This document shows, one piece after another, positions 8,259 to 17,152 of a DNA stretch of 64,000 bases. Each line of letters starts with the position of its first letter. The stretch's first letter is position 1. The stretch spans positions 62,001 to 126,000 of the forward strand of contig CANMCX010000011.1 in NCBI GenBank assembly GCA_947496465.1. The letters are read 5' to 3'. The translations under genes were made by a program, and so were the position numbers. Source of the stretch: Marinifilum_A sediminis. GTDB lineage: Bacteria; Bacteroidota; Bacteroidia; Bacteroidales; Marinifilaceae. The notes beneath the pieces were generated by a model, which saw nothing but the letters and a program-made list of their open reading frames with translations, was not told the origin of the DNA and searched no databases.

Positions 8259-9683
8259 ATGAACAAACTTATCTTACTACCCTTCTTTTTGCTTCTTTCT
8301 TTTGTTGTTAATGCTCAAAAAGTAGAAATCCTTTATTTTACCGATGCTCATAGAATATTTCCTGTTGACGATGTGGAAGGAGGTCGAGGAGGAGTTGCTC
8401 GCTTAAAAACAATCGCAGATCAAGTAAAAACAACAAACCCGAACACATTAGTAATACATGGTGGAGATTTGTGCGGAGGTGTTCTGTTTGGCGGAATGTA
8501 CAAAGGAATGCCGATGATTGAAGCATTCAATGAAATTCCGGTGGATATCTCTAATTTTGGTCAGCATGAGTTTGATTTTGGTGTGGATCATACGTTGGAA
8601 ATGCTTAGTAAGTCAAAATTCCAATGGCTGAGCTCGAATCTTAAAAACAGAGATGGTGGTACTTTTGCCAGTTTGCCAAAATATCTAATTAAGAAATTTG
8701 GCGACATGCGTATTGGTTTTATTGGATTAACCGATGCAATGAATTCAACAATGCAAACCAAGAGAGTGATTCAGGAAGATTTGTTGGTTGCCATATCAGA
8801 TGTGATTGAAGAATTGAAATCGGTTGATGTTTTGATTGTAATCAGTCAAACAGATTTAAAAACCAATCGAGAAATCCTAAAACAGTTTCCCGAGATTGAT
8901 TTAATACTTACCGAAGAGCAATACGAGTATGAGAGCAATGTTTTTTACAAAGGGAATACTCCAATCGTTTCTCCTGCGGGAAATATGAGTTCTTTGGCTA
9001 AAATAACGATCCAAAATAATAAAAAAGTGCAGGTAGATATGATTTCATTGGATTCAACAATTCAAGCGGAGAAATATCTTCGCGATATGGAAATTTACTA
9101 TAAAAAGGATATGGATTTAAGATTACAAGAGAAGCTTTGTGACCTGGAAGTTGCTCTGGATTTTAGAAGTGGAATAAAGGGTGAAAGTTTGGCAGGGAAT
9201 TTAATTAGTGATGCTTATCGTGAATATCATGATTCAAATGTAGGCTTGATAAATGGAGGAGGAATCAGAGCTGATATTTCAGCAGGTGATTTTACTTTAA
9301 AATCAGCGCGATCATTATTGCCATTTGGAAATAGAATCTGTCAGATTTTGATTAAAGGAATTGAGATGAAGAAACTACTTATACAGTTTGCAGGTGATAC
9401 TAGGGGGCAACTTTTACATGTATCGGGCATTCGCTACAATTACAATCAAAAATTGAATTCTATAAATATTGAATGGAAAGGAAAAAAATTGCAGGATGAT
9501 GATTTACTTACAGTCTCTTTAAACAACTATTTTCTTAAAAAATTAACTGTTGAATTTGAAATTTTAATTGATGAAAATGATCCGCTAGCGCTTGAAGATT
9601 TTGAGGTTTTGCGTAAATATTGTGCTAGTAGAAAAATGCTTCATCCTAAATTAGAAGGAAGATTTACGATAATTAGGAAATGA
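8259..9683 (+). CDS. UshA-like 5'-nucleotidase/metallophosphatase with altered metal site
   Basis: Exported protein of 474 residues: signal peptide to VVNAQ (about residue 19), an N-terminal metallophosphatase domain and a C-terminal 5'-nucleotidase domain with LINGGGIRADI. Family enzymes hydrolyse nucleotides in the periplasm with two metals. The first two metal motifs are present as FTDAHR and HGGDLCGG. The third, normally GNHEFD, reads GQHEFDFG, and the later His motifs (THxG and GHxH) are replaced by ISQTDL and LTEEQYEYES. Several metal ligands are therefore missing, so activity may be lost or changed. It stands alone between the tRNA unit and a convergent TonB receptor. Confidence 0.8.
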   Translation: MNKLILLPFFLLLSFVVNAQKVEILYFTDAHRIFPVDDVEGGRGGVARLKTIADQVKTTNPNTLVIHGGDLCGGVLFGGMYKGMPMIEAFNEIPVDISNFGQHEFDFGVDHTLEMLSKSKFQWLSSNLKNRDGGTFASLPKYLIKKFGDMRIGFIGLTDAMNSTMQTKRVIQEDLLVAISDVIEELKSVDVLIVISQTDLKTNREILKQFPEIDLILTEEQYEYESNVFYKGNTPIVSPAGNMSSLAKITIQNNKKVQVDMISLDSTIQAEKYLRDMEIYYKKDMDLRLQEKLCDLEVALDFRSGIKGESLAGNLISDAYREYHDSNVGLINGGGIRADISAGDFTLKSARSLLPFGNRICQILIKGIEMKKLLIQFAGDTRGQLLHVSGIRYNYNQKLNSINIEWKGKKLQDDDLLTVSLNNYFLKKLTVEFEILIDENDPLALEDFEVLRKYCASRKMLHPKLEGRFTIIRK

Positions 9684-9702
9684 TTTTAACAACGGAGCAT
9701 AA

Positions 9703-9733
9703 AATTCCACAGAGATAATTATTCTGTGAAATT
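9703..9733. repeat. Imperfect inverted repeat between convergent genes
   Basis: Arms AATTCCACAGA and TCTGTGAAATT (one mismatch) around a 9-base loop, between the ends of the UshA-like gene and the TonB receptor gene. No T-run follows on either strand, so it is a poor intrinsic terminator. Confidence 0.35.
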
Positions 9734-9763
9734 CTATGAACTCTGGGCTTATATTCTTTTAGG

Positions 9764-12001
9764 CTATAGATTTAATCCCAAAGTAATGTATAGGCTTCTT
9801 CCCGGAGCATATATTGCTTCATCACTTCCTTTTACAGATCTACTCAAATGCTCGTAATAGGCTTCGTCGAAAATGTTTCGAACTCCTCCTGTCAAATGAA
9901 ATGAGTCTGATATAAAATAGGAAGCATTTAAATCTACAATTGAAAAATCCGGTGTTTCTGTTTCTCCATATGATTTTGCAATTCTACTTTGCTTTAAGGC
10001 ATGTCTGAAATTAATTTCAGGGTGAAATTTATTTTTACAAAAATGAGCTCCAAAAGCATATCTAATATCCAAAGGCGGAATTTCAGGTAATGCCTGATTT
10101 TCATCTTTATTTTTACCGTAAGTATAAGCTAAATTAATACGATGGTAAAATTGCGAATTGATGGTTTGGTTAAAGCTGATCTCAAATCCGCGCATTACAG
10201 CCTTATCTATATTATCATACTGTTTAACACCTGGAGCACTGGACATTTTTGGTGATAAATCGTTTCGAATTTCAGCGCTGATATAGTCTCTTAACATGGA
10301 TGCAAAAACATTAATATCCAAATTGAATGATTTTGATTGCCATGTAAAATTATAATCTATCTGGTAGTTGATTTCGGGATTCAAATCGGTATTTCCAATC
10401 CTTTCGTAAGGATCTACATCTACTGGAAGGTAATTTATGAATCGTTCGGTTAAGCTTCCACTTCGAGCAGCACGTCCAAACCAGATTCCCATTCTTACTT
10501 TATCAGAAATATCGTGAGTTGCTCCAATACTAAGAGAAAGATTCAAATCATCCGAAGGATCGCCAGAGTTAGCTAAAATGAATTCATTGGCTTTGCTTTT
10601 GCTTTCTGCCGAATTGTTGTCAATTCTGGTAGATGCAATAAAATAGGTATTGCCTGATGAGAAATGATACTCTCCAAATACGCCAATATTTGAAATTTTA
10701 CTATCCTGCCAAATGTTGTCGTAAATTGTGTTGCCTGCCATTGGTCCCATCAACATTTCACGAGAGCGAGTACCATCAGCTTCTTCCGATTTATAATCTA
10801 CTCCCGCAAATAATGAACTTTCTTTGAATTGAAAAGCCGCCTCTGATCTAAATGCATAGTTTTTGGTTTCAGCTTCGGTAATGGCATTTACTTTTCGCGG
10901 ATTAAGGTTCTTAGTTAAATTATCCATTACATGATCAACAAAAGATGCATTTGTAGCAGTCGAAATGGATGCTAAGGCTGAATTGTTAAAAGTAATTTTG
11001 TGTCCCAGGCTAATAAGTTTGGTATCATCTTCTCGTAAATCCATATTTAAAGCCGGAAAATCAACATCTTCGGCGTAATTGCTATTTGCTGATATTTTTA
11101 AACTCTGATTTGAAGATAATTTTAGAACTCCCGAAAGTCCAATATTTCTCCGGTTAAAACTTGAAGTTACTTTGTCTCCATTTCCATCTTCGTAATCCGA
11201 TCCTTCGCTGTAAGCTCCAAAAATTCCGAAATTGTAGAATTTTCCTTTAACTCCTGCCAGAGCTTCTGTTCTGAAAATTTTCCCATTGCTTTCGTAGTTG
11301 GTGGTTGCTCGTCCGAAAGCTTGAGTTTTATCGCTAAAGCTTTTTTGTGAGGATTTAAAATGAATGCTTCCCCCAAATGAATTGCCGTAGCGCAAAGAGT
11401 GTGGACCTTTCATGATTTCCACTTTGTCGACCATATTTAAAGGAATTTGACTGATTGGTGGATCCATTCGGTTTGGGCATGCTGCAGTAGCACCTAAACC
11501 ATCATCCATAATAATGTTAATTTGGTTGTATTTGAATCCTCGTAAAACAGGATCAAAACCATAACTTCCACTTTTTCGAATTCCGCCGATTAATGCAGTC
11601 TGACTAAGAAAATCTCCGGCATCGTGCGATAGTTTATCGCTTGAGTTTACTTTCATCACATCTGATTCTGCTTTACCAGTTTTTCGAGCAATAACGGTTG
11701 TTGGCATTAAGGAAATATAGGCTTGGGTCAAATATAATTTTCCAGATTCCAGAGCGTCCTTTAGTTGAGTGCTCTTAATGATGATTTTTCCATAGTTAAC
11801 ATGTGATATTTGTAAGTTATCACCTTCATTGTAAACGATATTTATTTCGCCTGTTGCGGAAGAACTTCCTTTTTGATTCTGATACAAATAATGAGCAAAT
11901 GCGATGGGCTCTTTCGTATCCTGATCGAGAATTTGAATGGTTTTTTGTGCGTAAATCTGAAATCCTAATAGTAGAAAACAGATGGACAATATATTTTTCA
12001 T
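9764..12001 (-). CDS. TonB-dependent receptor, copper-type candidate
   Basis: Outer-membrane receptor of 745 residues: signal peptide ending IYAQ, a carboxypeptidase-like regulatory domain (about residues 20-100), a plug containing LSHDAGDFL and VEIMKGPHSLRYG, then a beta-barrel ending in Leu-Asn-Leu. The plug carries ACPNRMDPP. A Cys-x-x-x-Met motif at this place is the copper-binding element of the OprC/NosA copper receptors, so copper is the most likely substrate. The receptor lies downstream on the same strand of a small membrane-anchored protein with a CENKDKPEMECNGKC motif, which also suggests metal handling. The receptor fold is certain; the metal is inferred. Confidence 0.88.
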   Translation of the reverse strand: MKNILSICFLLLGFQIYAQKTIQILDQDTKEPIAFAHYLYQNQKGSSSATGEINIVYNEGDNLQISHVNYGKIIIKSTQLKDALESGKLYLTQAYISLMPTTVIARKTGKAESDVMKVNSSDKLSHDAGDFLSQTALIGGIRKSGSYGFDPVLRGFKYNQINIIMDDGLGATAACPNRMDPPISQIPLNMVDKVEIMKGPHSLRYGNSFGGSIHFKSSQKSFSDKTQAFGRATTNYESNGKIFRTEALAGVKGKFYNFGIFGAYSEGSDYEDGNGDKVTSSFNRRNIGLSGVLKLSSNQSLKISANSNYAEDVDFPALNMDLREDDTKLISLGHKITFNNSALASISTATNASFVDHVMDNLTKNLNPRKVNAITEAETKNYAFRSEAAFQFKESSLFAGVDYKSEEADGTRSREMLMGPMAGNTIYDNIWQDSKISNIGVFGEYHFSSGNTYFIASTRIDNNSAESKSKANEFILANSGDPSDDLNLSLSIGATHDISDKVRMGIWFGRAARSGSLTERFINYLPVDVDPYERIGNTDLNPEINYQIDYNFTWQSKSFNLDINVFASMLRDYISAEIRNDLSPKMSSAPGVKQYDNIDKAVMRGFEISFNQTINSQFYHRINLAYTYGKNKDENQALPEIPPLDIRYAFGAHFCKNKFHPEINFRHALKQSRIAKSYGETETPDFSIVDLNASYFISDSFHLTGGVRNIFDEAYYEHLSRSVKGSDEAIYAPGRSLYITLGLNL

Positions 12002-12111
12002 CCTTGATTTTTTAAGGTAAGTAATGATGTACTCCTGAAAATTAGGGGTACAAAGAATTTCGATATCAATAAATTGAAATTGATTTCGAGAAAAATGGAT
12101 ATTTCGATAGA

Positions 12112-12474
12112 TTATGAGTTCGGAGGATGATATATGTCTGATATCCCTGTAATGGGACTTAAATTTTTAAAAAGGAAAGAAACCTTATTTTTTGAAATTA
12201 TTGGTGTTGGTAGTTGTGTGGAAGTATAAAGAATGAAGCATTGAATTTCTTTCTCAATAACTAATTGATCGTTTTTTGATTTGTTTTCTTCCTGTTCTTT
12301 GATTTGTTTTTTTAAATGACATTTACCATTGCATTCCATTTCGGGTTTGTCTTTGTTCTCGCAAATTTCTGCGAATATATCTTGGTTGATTTTAAAATTT
12401 AGCACGATAATGGCTGTCTCAAATGTTTGGAATGAGAAAAGAATGAGCAGCAGATATGTGAAAAATCTCTTCAA
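12112..12474 (-). CDS. Small Cys-rich membrane-anchored protein, possible metal binding
   Basis: About 120 residues with a hydrophobic N-terminus (KRFFTYLLLILFSFQTFETA) that acts as a signal or anchor, then a soluble part with CENKDKPEMECNGKCHLKKQ. This three-Cys-plus-His cluster recurs in small Bacteroidota proteins next to TonB receptors. I chose the TTG at 12474, which gives a normal Lys-Arg plus hydrophobic start; the frame is open upstream to 12564 and an earlier start is possible. The gene is 110 bases upstream of the copper-type receptor on the same strand. The function is unknown; periplasmic copper binding is a guess. Confidence 0.6.
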   Translation of the reverse strand: MKRFFTYLLLILFSFQTFETAIIVLNFKINQDIFAEICENKDKPEMECNGKCHLKKQIKEQEENKSKNDQLVIEKEIQCFILYTSTQLPTPIISKNKVSFLFKNLSPITGISDIYHPPNS

Positions 12475-12550
12475 TAGGGATAATAAAAGACAATTGTGTA
12501 TTAAATATACAAAAGCTTTATGTAATGAGTAATGTAAATTAGCCACAAAA

Positions 12551-12590
12551 ATAAAAAAGCTCATCCAAAGTTTGGATGAGCTAATTTTTT
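12551..12590. terminator. Bidirectional-looking terminator after selD-yedF
   Basis: Perfect 12-base arms AGCTCATCCAAA (12558-12569) and TTTGGATGAGCT (12571-12582) with a one-base centre. A-rich and T-rich flanks lie on both sides. It lies just beyond the yedF stop and would stop minus-strand transcription there. Confidence 0.8.
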
Positions 12591-12605
12591 ATATCGAGTT
12601 TTTAC

Positions 12606-12947
12606 TTACAGATTGATTACTTTATCGGCATCTGCCTGAAGAGTAATGATATCAGGCATGCTTCCTATTGCTCCAACTTTAATTTGATCTAACAGGTTGA
12701 AATATTCAAGACAAGTTTTACACGCCAGCATTCTAACTCCTTTTTGTTCCAGGTTTTGCAGAGCTTCTAATGCTGGAGAGTTTTCACAAATCAATTTCAC
12801 TCCTGCATTGTAGAAAACAATGATTTTCGGCAATCTGCCTTCGGCATCTAAAAGTTTAAAATAGTTGCTTGCTAATTTTACACCCAACTCTTCGCTTCCC
12901 GAACCCATTCCATTCTGGGTAATCTGTATCAATGTATTTTTGTGCAT
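12606..12947 (-). CDS. yedF: YedF-like selenium metabolism protein (DsrE domain only)
   Basis: A 113-residue cytoplasmic DsrE/sulfurtransferase-like protein. It opens with LIQITQNGMGSGSEELG, the signature of the selenium-linked YedF family, and has a CKTCLEYF motif whose Cys residues are candidates for carrying sulfur or selenium. Full-length YedF proteins are about 200 residues with an N-terminal TusA domain; here only the DsrE half is present. It starts 2 bases after selD, a neighbour pair known for this family, and probably delivers or guards reduced selenium for SelD. Confidence 0.8.
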   Translation of the reverse strand: MHKNTLIQITQNGMGSGSEELGVKLASNYFKLLDAEGRLPKIIVFYNAGVKLICENSPALEALQNLEQKGVRMLACKTCLEYFNLLDQIKVGAIGSMPDIITLQADADKVINL

Positions 12948-12949
12948 AA

Positions 12950-13990
12950 TTATCTTACGCTAATATATGGTTCGTTATCATCTTTTCTTTCCATCAATTT
13001 ACCAATTGGATTCAAGTTGAATCCTTCTGATTTTGCCAGCTCTACAAAGTCTGAAATGTTATCATCGTTTACAGCTACCAAAAGTCCGCCACTCGTTTGA
13101 GGATCGCAAAGCAGAGCTTTCTGATCTTCGGTAATTTCTCCAATTAAATGACCGTAAGAAGCCCAATTGCGTCGTGTTCCTCCAGGCGTACTTCCTTTTT
13201 GAATCAAATCTTCAACACCATCGATTTTTGGAACAGCATTGTAATCGATTTCCGCATTAACTTTACTTCCTTCGCAAATTTCACTTAAGTGACCTAAAAG
13301 ACCAAAACCGGTAACATCAGTCATCGATTTAATATATTCTTGTTCTCCGAAAACTACACCAACTTTATTTAAACTGCACATTAAATCAACTGCAATCTGA
13401 TTGTTTTCGTGAGCGATTAATTTCTTTTTCTCAGCAGTGGTAAGAACACCAATTCCTAAAGGTTTGGTTAAAAATAGAGTACAATTCGGACTTGCTGTAT
13501 TGTTTTTCTTTACACGATCGGTTGCAACAATTCCATTTACCGATAATCCAAAAACAGGATCACCAATATCGATGGAATGACCACCCGCTAATTGAATGTC
13601 TGCGTTTGCACAAACATCTCTGGCTCCTTCAATTACTTTTTGGGCAATATCAGTTGATAATTTATCTAAAGGCCAGGCTAAAATAGCTAATGCCATAATC
13701 GGTTTTCCGCCCATTGCATAAATATCACTTATGGCATTTGTAGCAGCAATTCTACCAAAATCATACGGATCATCAACAATAGGAGTGAAAAAATCGGTGG
13801 TGCTTATCAAAGCTTGTCCGTTTCCCAAGTCGAATACCGCGGCATCGTCTTTTGTGTCGTTGCCAACCAGTAAATTTGGATTCGGGACTCTTGGTGTGCT
13901 GCTTTTTAGTATACATTCTAAATCTTTTGGTGAGATTTTACAGCCACATCCAGCTCCCGGACTAAACTGAGTCAGTTTCTTAGTTTCCAT
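12950..13990 (-). CDS. selD: Selenide, water dikinase
   Basis: SelD makes selenophosphate from selenide and ATP in the cytoplasm for selenocysteine or 2-selenouridine synthesis. Length 346 residues is normal. The N-terminal glycine-rich active site GAGCGCKI carries the catalytic Cys and Lys (Cys17 and Lys20 in E. coli) and is a Cys form, not Sec. Further support is the ATP-binding DDAAVFDLGNGQALISTTDFF region and MTDVTGFGLLGH. It is followed at once by yedF and then a terminator. No selA, selB, selC or selU lies in the window, so the end use of selenium is not shown here. Confidence 0.95.
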   Translation of the reverse strand: METKKLTQFSPGAGCGCKISPKDLECILKSSTPRVPNPNLLVGNDTKDDAAVFDLGNGQALISTTDFFTPIVDDPYDFGRIAATNAISDIYAMGGKPIMALAILAWPLDKLSTDIAQKVIEGARDVCANADIQLAGGHSIDIGDPVFGLSVNGIVATDRVKKNNTASPNCTLFLTKPLGIGVLTTAEKKKLIAHENNQIAVDLMCSLNKVGVVFGEQEYIKSMTDVTGFGLLGHLSEICEGSKVNAEIDYNAVPKIDGVEDLIQKGSTPGGTRRNWASYGHLIGEITEDQKALLCDPQTSGGLLVAVNDDNISDFVELAKSEGFNLNPIGKLMERKDDNEPYISVR

Positions 13991-14146
13991 TCTATTATCT
14001 GATCTGTTAAATTATCCGGCAAAGATATCACTTTTTAGCCTTCGTTGTCACTCGGATAGCAGTCTAATTTTAACAATATTTATTGTGCAGAGATGAGTAA
14101 AATCTCTTAAATTTGATATTTCAATTTTGAATTAATTGTTTGTGAT

Positions 14147-14896
14147 TTGAAAAGACTGTTTAAATTATCTGGATTGTTACTTGTTGTTACAATGATTAGT
14201 GCATTCTCGTGTACAACACAGAAGAAATATGCCGAAGCATATTCTGATTGTGATGCATTTACTTGTGTAAATGAGGTGGATAGAAATGAACAGTTAGAAT
14301 TAAAGAAGATTGGTAAGCGAAAATTACAGATCTATTTGATTCGACACGCTAAGCCAAATTTGAAAAAGAAGTTGTTCTATTCGGCGAAAGAAGCGCAGCA
14401 GTATGTGATCGATTACAATTCGGTGCCAGTAATTCCTATAGATAAAAATCTTGTGGAAGTAAACTTAAATCCTGATCATACCATCTATTGTTCCAATTTA
14501 CCTCGCTCACAGGAAACTGCGCTATCGATTTTTGGAGATCGTTTTCCAGTAGTTTCTGATTCCATCTTTCGAGAGTTTGAAATCAGAATGATAAACGCAA
14601 ATAGCATTGTAAAGCTGCCTCTTGGATTATGGCAGGCTTTTAGTCGCGGAAGTTGGATGTTGGGCTACAATCACCGTGGAATAGAGAGTCGGGAAGAATC
14701 AAAATTACGTACAAAACAAGCTGCCGAAAACCTAATTAAAGTTGCAGAAAAGGAAGAAACAGCGGTCTTAGTTGCTCATGGCATGCTAAACGGAGGAATT
14801 GCAAAGGAACTAATTAAACAAGGTTGGCAGATCACTCAAAAAAAAGGTCAGGTAAACCTTGGAGCTACCATCCTTGTTAAAATTGTTGATTTGTAA
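14147..14896 (+). CDS. Histidine phosphatase family lipoprotein
   Basis: A 249-residue envelope protein. The TTG start gives MKRLFKLSGLLL and a lipobox ISAFSC with Cys at about residue 22, so it is probably an outer-membrane lipoprotein. The phosphatase domain has LIRHAKP, with the phospho-accepting His, and the second catalytic His in VAHGMLNGG. The family removes phosphate from small molecules; the substrate is unknown. A -7-like TAAATTTG lies at 14108-14115, about 30 bases before the start, without a clear -33 box. It is divergent from selD and convergent with the O-methyltransferase gene. Confidence 0.8.
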   Translation: MKRLFKLSGLLLVVTMISAFSCTTQKKYAEAYSDCDAFTCVNEVDRNEQLELKKIGKRKLQIYLIRHAKPNLKKKLFYSAKEAQQYVIDYNSVPVIPIDKNLVEVNLNPDHTIYCSNLPRSQETALSIFGDRFPVVSDSIFREFEIRMINANSIVKLPLGLWQAFSRGSWMLGYNHRGIESREESKLRTKQAAENLIKVAEKEETAVLVAHGMLNGGIAKELIKQGWQITQKKGQVNLGATILVKIVDL

Positions 14897-14905
14897 TTTG
14901 AAGAA

Positions 14906-15547
14906 TTACTTTTTCCGAATCATCATCAATCCATGACGAATGGGTAGCATTAGATTTTCTACTCTATCGTCTTTTTGTACGTGATCGTTAAATGCGAGAA
15001 TTCCTTGAGTTTGTTTATCGTTTGGGTCTACCTTATCAACAACTTTACCATCCCAAAGAACATCGTCGGCTAAAATGAAACCACCTTGTTTTAGTTTTGG
15101 TAATACGGCTTCGAAATACTCAATGTACTGGCGCTTGTCGGCATCAATAAATACCATGTCAAAACATTCTTCAAGTTTTGGAATGATATCCAAGGCCTCG
15201 CCAATATGGAACTCAATTTGATTTTCGCAACCAGATTGCTTAATAAATTTTCGGGTGAAATATTCCAATTCATCATTGCAATCAATGGTATGAATAACGC
15301 AATCATCTGAAGTTCCCATAGCCATACTAATGGCGGAATATCCAGTGTATGTGCCAATTTCCAGTACGCGTTTAGGATTCATCATTTGGCAAATCATTTT
15401 TAAAAACTTGCCTTGTAAATGTCCCGAAAGCATTCTTGGGCGAAGCATTTTAACATGTGTTTCGCGCGATAAATCTTTTAAAACTTGCTCTTCGTTTTCG
15501 GTGTGTGTTAGAATATAGTCTTCCAGCTCTTTGTTAATCTCCAGCAT
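14906..15547 (-). CDS. O-methyltransferase, class I SAM (TrmR/CCoAOMT family)
   Basis: A 213-residue cytoplasmic enzyme. The SAM site is VLEIGTYTGYSAISMA (about residue 60), the metal and substrate region has FIDADKRQYIEYFE, and DDVLWDGKVVD matches the family's DN-x-LW-x-G motif. Bacterial members include TrmR (YrrM), which methylates 5-hydroxyuridine in tRNA, and enzymes acting on catechols; the sequence alone does not decide. It starts 3 bases after the M16 peptidase stop on the same strand, so the two form an operon. Confidence 0.85.
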   Translation of the reverse strand: MLEINKELEDYILTHTENEEQVLKDLSRETHVKMLRPRMLSGHLQGKFLKMICQMMNPKRVLEIGTYTGYSAISMAMGTSDDCVIHTIDCNDELEYFTRKFIKQSGCENQIEFHIGEALDIIPKLEECFDMVFIDADKRQYIEYFEAVLPKLKQGGFILADDVLWDGKVVDKVDPNDKQTQGILAFNDHVQKDDRVENLMLPIRHGLMMIRKK

Positions 15548-15550
15548 GAC

Positions 15551-16771
15551 TTATTTGTACATCAAAGTGGTTAATTTTTCTTTGTCTAAAATCTCGTTGG
15601 CAACTTCCATCAACTGTTCCGCAGTTATCGATTCTACTTTTTGGTAAATCTCCTCAAGAGAATCTACACGATTGTACAGGAGGAAACTTTTGCCAACATT
15701 CAACATCAAATTTTCATTGTTCTCCGATGAAATGGCAATTTGACCAATCATCTGATTTTTAGCCTTTGTTAATTGTCCAGGTCCTAATTTCTTTGTGCAA
15801 AGTAAATCCATTTCTTTGTGAATTAGACTTAAACATTTATCAAGATAACCTTTGTCAGTTCCAAAGTAGATGCTGAAAACTCCAGTATCAACGTAAGGTG
15901 AATAATTGGCTTCGATATTGTATGCCAGTCCGTGTTTTTCGCGAAGAGTTAAATTCAATCGAGAATTCATTCCTGGTCCACCTAAAATATTGGTGAGCAG
16001 TGAAAGAGGAATTCTTCTTTCGTCATTGGCATCGTAAGCTACATTTCCAAGTACACAATGTCTTTGAAAAGTATTTTTTTCTAATGTTAATGTTCTTGGT
16101 TTGTAAGAATTTGGTTTGATTCTTTTGTTAGTGCGAAGATTCACGGGAATGTGGCCAAAGAATTTCTCCACCATTTTAACCAGCTTCTTAAAATCGATAT
16201 TCCCAACCGAACTAATTACCATTTGATCTGTATGATAATTGTTCTCGATAAAACTCAGAATATCATTTCGCTTAAAAGCTTTAATGTGCTTTGGAGTTCC
16301 TAAAATATTTCGTCCTATCGGGTCTTTTTTGAAAATTAATTCTTCGAAATCATCAAAAATTAATTCCGAAGGAGAATCTTTATATGAATTGATTTCATCA
16401 AGAATTACCTCTTTTTCTTTTTCCAGTTCCTTATCAGGAAAAACAGAATTAAATGTGATATCGCTAATTAGCTCAAGAGCTCTTTTGTAATCCTTGTCAA
16501 GGAAAGTAGTGTAAACACATGTTTCTTCCTTGGTTGTGTAAGCATTCAATTCTCCGCCAACATCTTCCATGCGACTTAAAATATGATATGCTTTACGCTT
16601 TGTTGTTCCTTTGAACACCACATGCTCTATAAAGTGAGCAATTCCCCATTCTTCTTCTTTCTCATCTCGGGAACCGGTATTCAAAATAATTCCGCAATGC
16701 GCAACAGTGGCATTCACCGGACGATGAATCAGGCGGATACCATTTGATAATGTGTGAGTTTCGAATACCAT
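15551..16771 (-). CDS. M16 family zinc peptidase
   Basis: Insulinase/processing-peptidase-like protein of 406 residues with the inverted zinc motif HFIEH at residues 46-50 and the downstream ELNAYTTKEETC that supplies the third ligand. No signal peptide is seen, so it is probably cytoplasmic. The C-terminal half is the non-catalytic M16 domain with GPGMNSRLNLTLREKHGLAY. Single-domain-pair M16 proteins of this type resemble the B. subtilis MlpA/YmxG group. It is the first gene of a two-gene operon with the O-methyltransferase. Confidence 0.9.
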   Translation of the reverse strand: MVFETHTLSNGIRLIHRPVNATVAHCGIILNTGSRDEKEEEWGIAHFIEHVVFKGTTKRKAYHILSRMEDVGGELNAYTTKEETCVYTTFLDKDYKRALELISDITFNSVFPDKELEKEKEVILDEINSYKDSPSELIFDDFEELIFKKDPIGRNILGTPKHIKAFKRNDILSFIENNYHTDQMVISSVGNIDFKKLVKMVEKFFGHIPVNLRTNKRIKPNSYKPRTLTLEKNTFQRHCVLGNVAYDANDERRIPLSLLTNILGGPGMNSRLNLTLREKHGLAYNIEANYSPYVDTGVFSIYFGTDKGYLDKCLSLIHKEMDLLCTKKLGPGQLTKAKNQMIGQIAISSENNENLMLNVGKSFLLYNRVDSLEEIYQKVESITAEQLMEVANEILDKEKLTTLMYK

Positions 16772-16849
16772 ATACTTTTTTATTAGGCTGCAAAGGTAAC
16801 AAGAAGTTTATAATCCGATTAAAATTCCTCTCTAATTTTCTTGTTTTTA

Positions 16850-16880
16850 TTTGGAGGTGTAAATTTTTTACGTACTTTTG
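16850..16880 (+). promoter_or_regulatory. Promoter of the first two tRNA-Phe genes
   Basis: TTTG at 16850-16853, a 19-base spacer and TACTTTTG at 16873-16880, an exact Bacteroidetes promoter. The first tRNA-Phe begins 18 bases later. Confidence 0.8.
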
Positions 16881-16898
16881 CATCGCTCAAGTAAAGAG

Positions 16899-16971
16899 GG
16901 TGCCATAGCTCAGTTGGTAGAGCAATGGACTGAAAATCCATGTGTCCCTGGTTCGATTCCAGGTGGCACCA
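16899..16971 (+). tRNA. tRNA-Phe copy 1 (anticodon GAA)
   Basis: A 73-nt cloverleaf with acceptor stem GGTGCCA/TGGCACC, anticodon loop CTGAAAA with GAA at 16932-16934, T-loop TTCGATT and discriminator A. A CCA follows directly at 16972-16974, unlike the other two copies. Confidence 0.96.
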
Positions 16972-17002
16972 CCACTTTTTCTTCGAGTAATAATACCAGA
17001 AG

Positions 17003-17075
17003 GGTACCATAGCTCAGTTGGTAGAGCAATGGACTGAAAATCCATGTGTCCCTGGTTCGATTCCAGGTGGTACCA
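17003..17075 (+). tRNA. tRNA-Phe copy 2 (anticodon GAA)
   Basis: Identical to copy 1 except for the acceptor stem, which is GGTACCA/TGGTACC (the fourth pair is A-T instead of G-C). Anticodon GAA is at 17036-17038. No CCA is encoded. It is cotranscribed with copy 1. Confidence 0.96.
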
Positions 17076-17077
17076 CG

Positions 17078-17114
17078 AAAAGAGAGAAAAGCGTAATGTT
17101 TTTCTCTCTTTTTT
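17078..17114 (+). terminator. Terminator of the tRNA-Phe pair
   Basis: Thirteen-base arms at 17078-17090 and 17100-17112 (AAAAGAGAGAAAA and TTTTCTCTCTTTT) with a 9-base loop, ending in a T-run, 2 bases after tRNA-Phe copy 2. Confidence 0.85.
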
Positions 17115-17152
17115 GTTTTTGTATATTTGATATTACCAATGAATAATATCAA

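Noticed and set aside
11167..11376. Second minus-strand frame inside the TonB receptor gene
   Set aside because: It is an overlapping alternate frame of the receptor without independent support.
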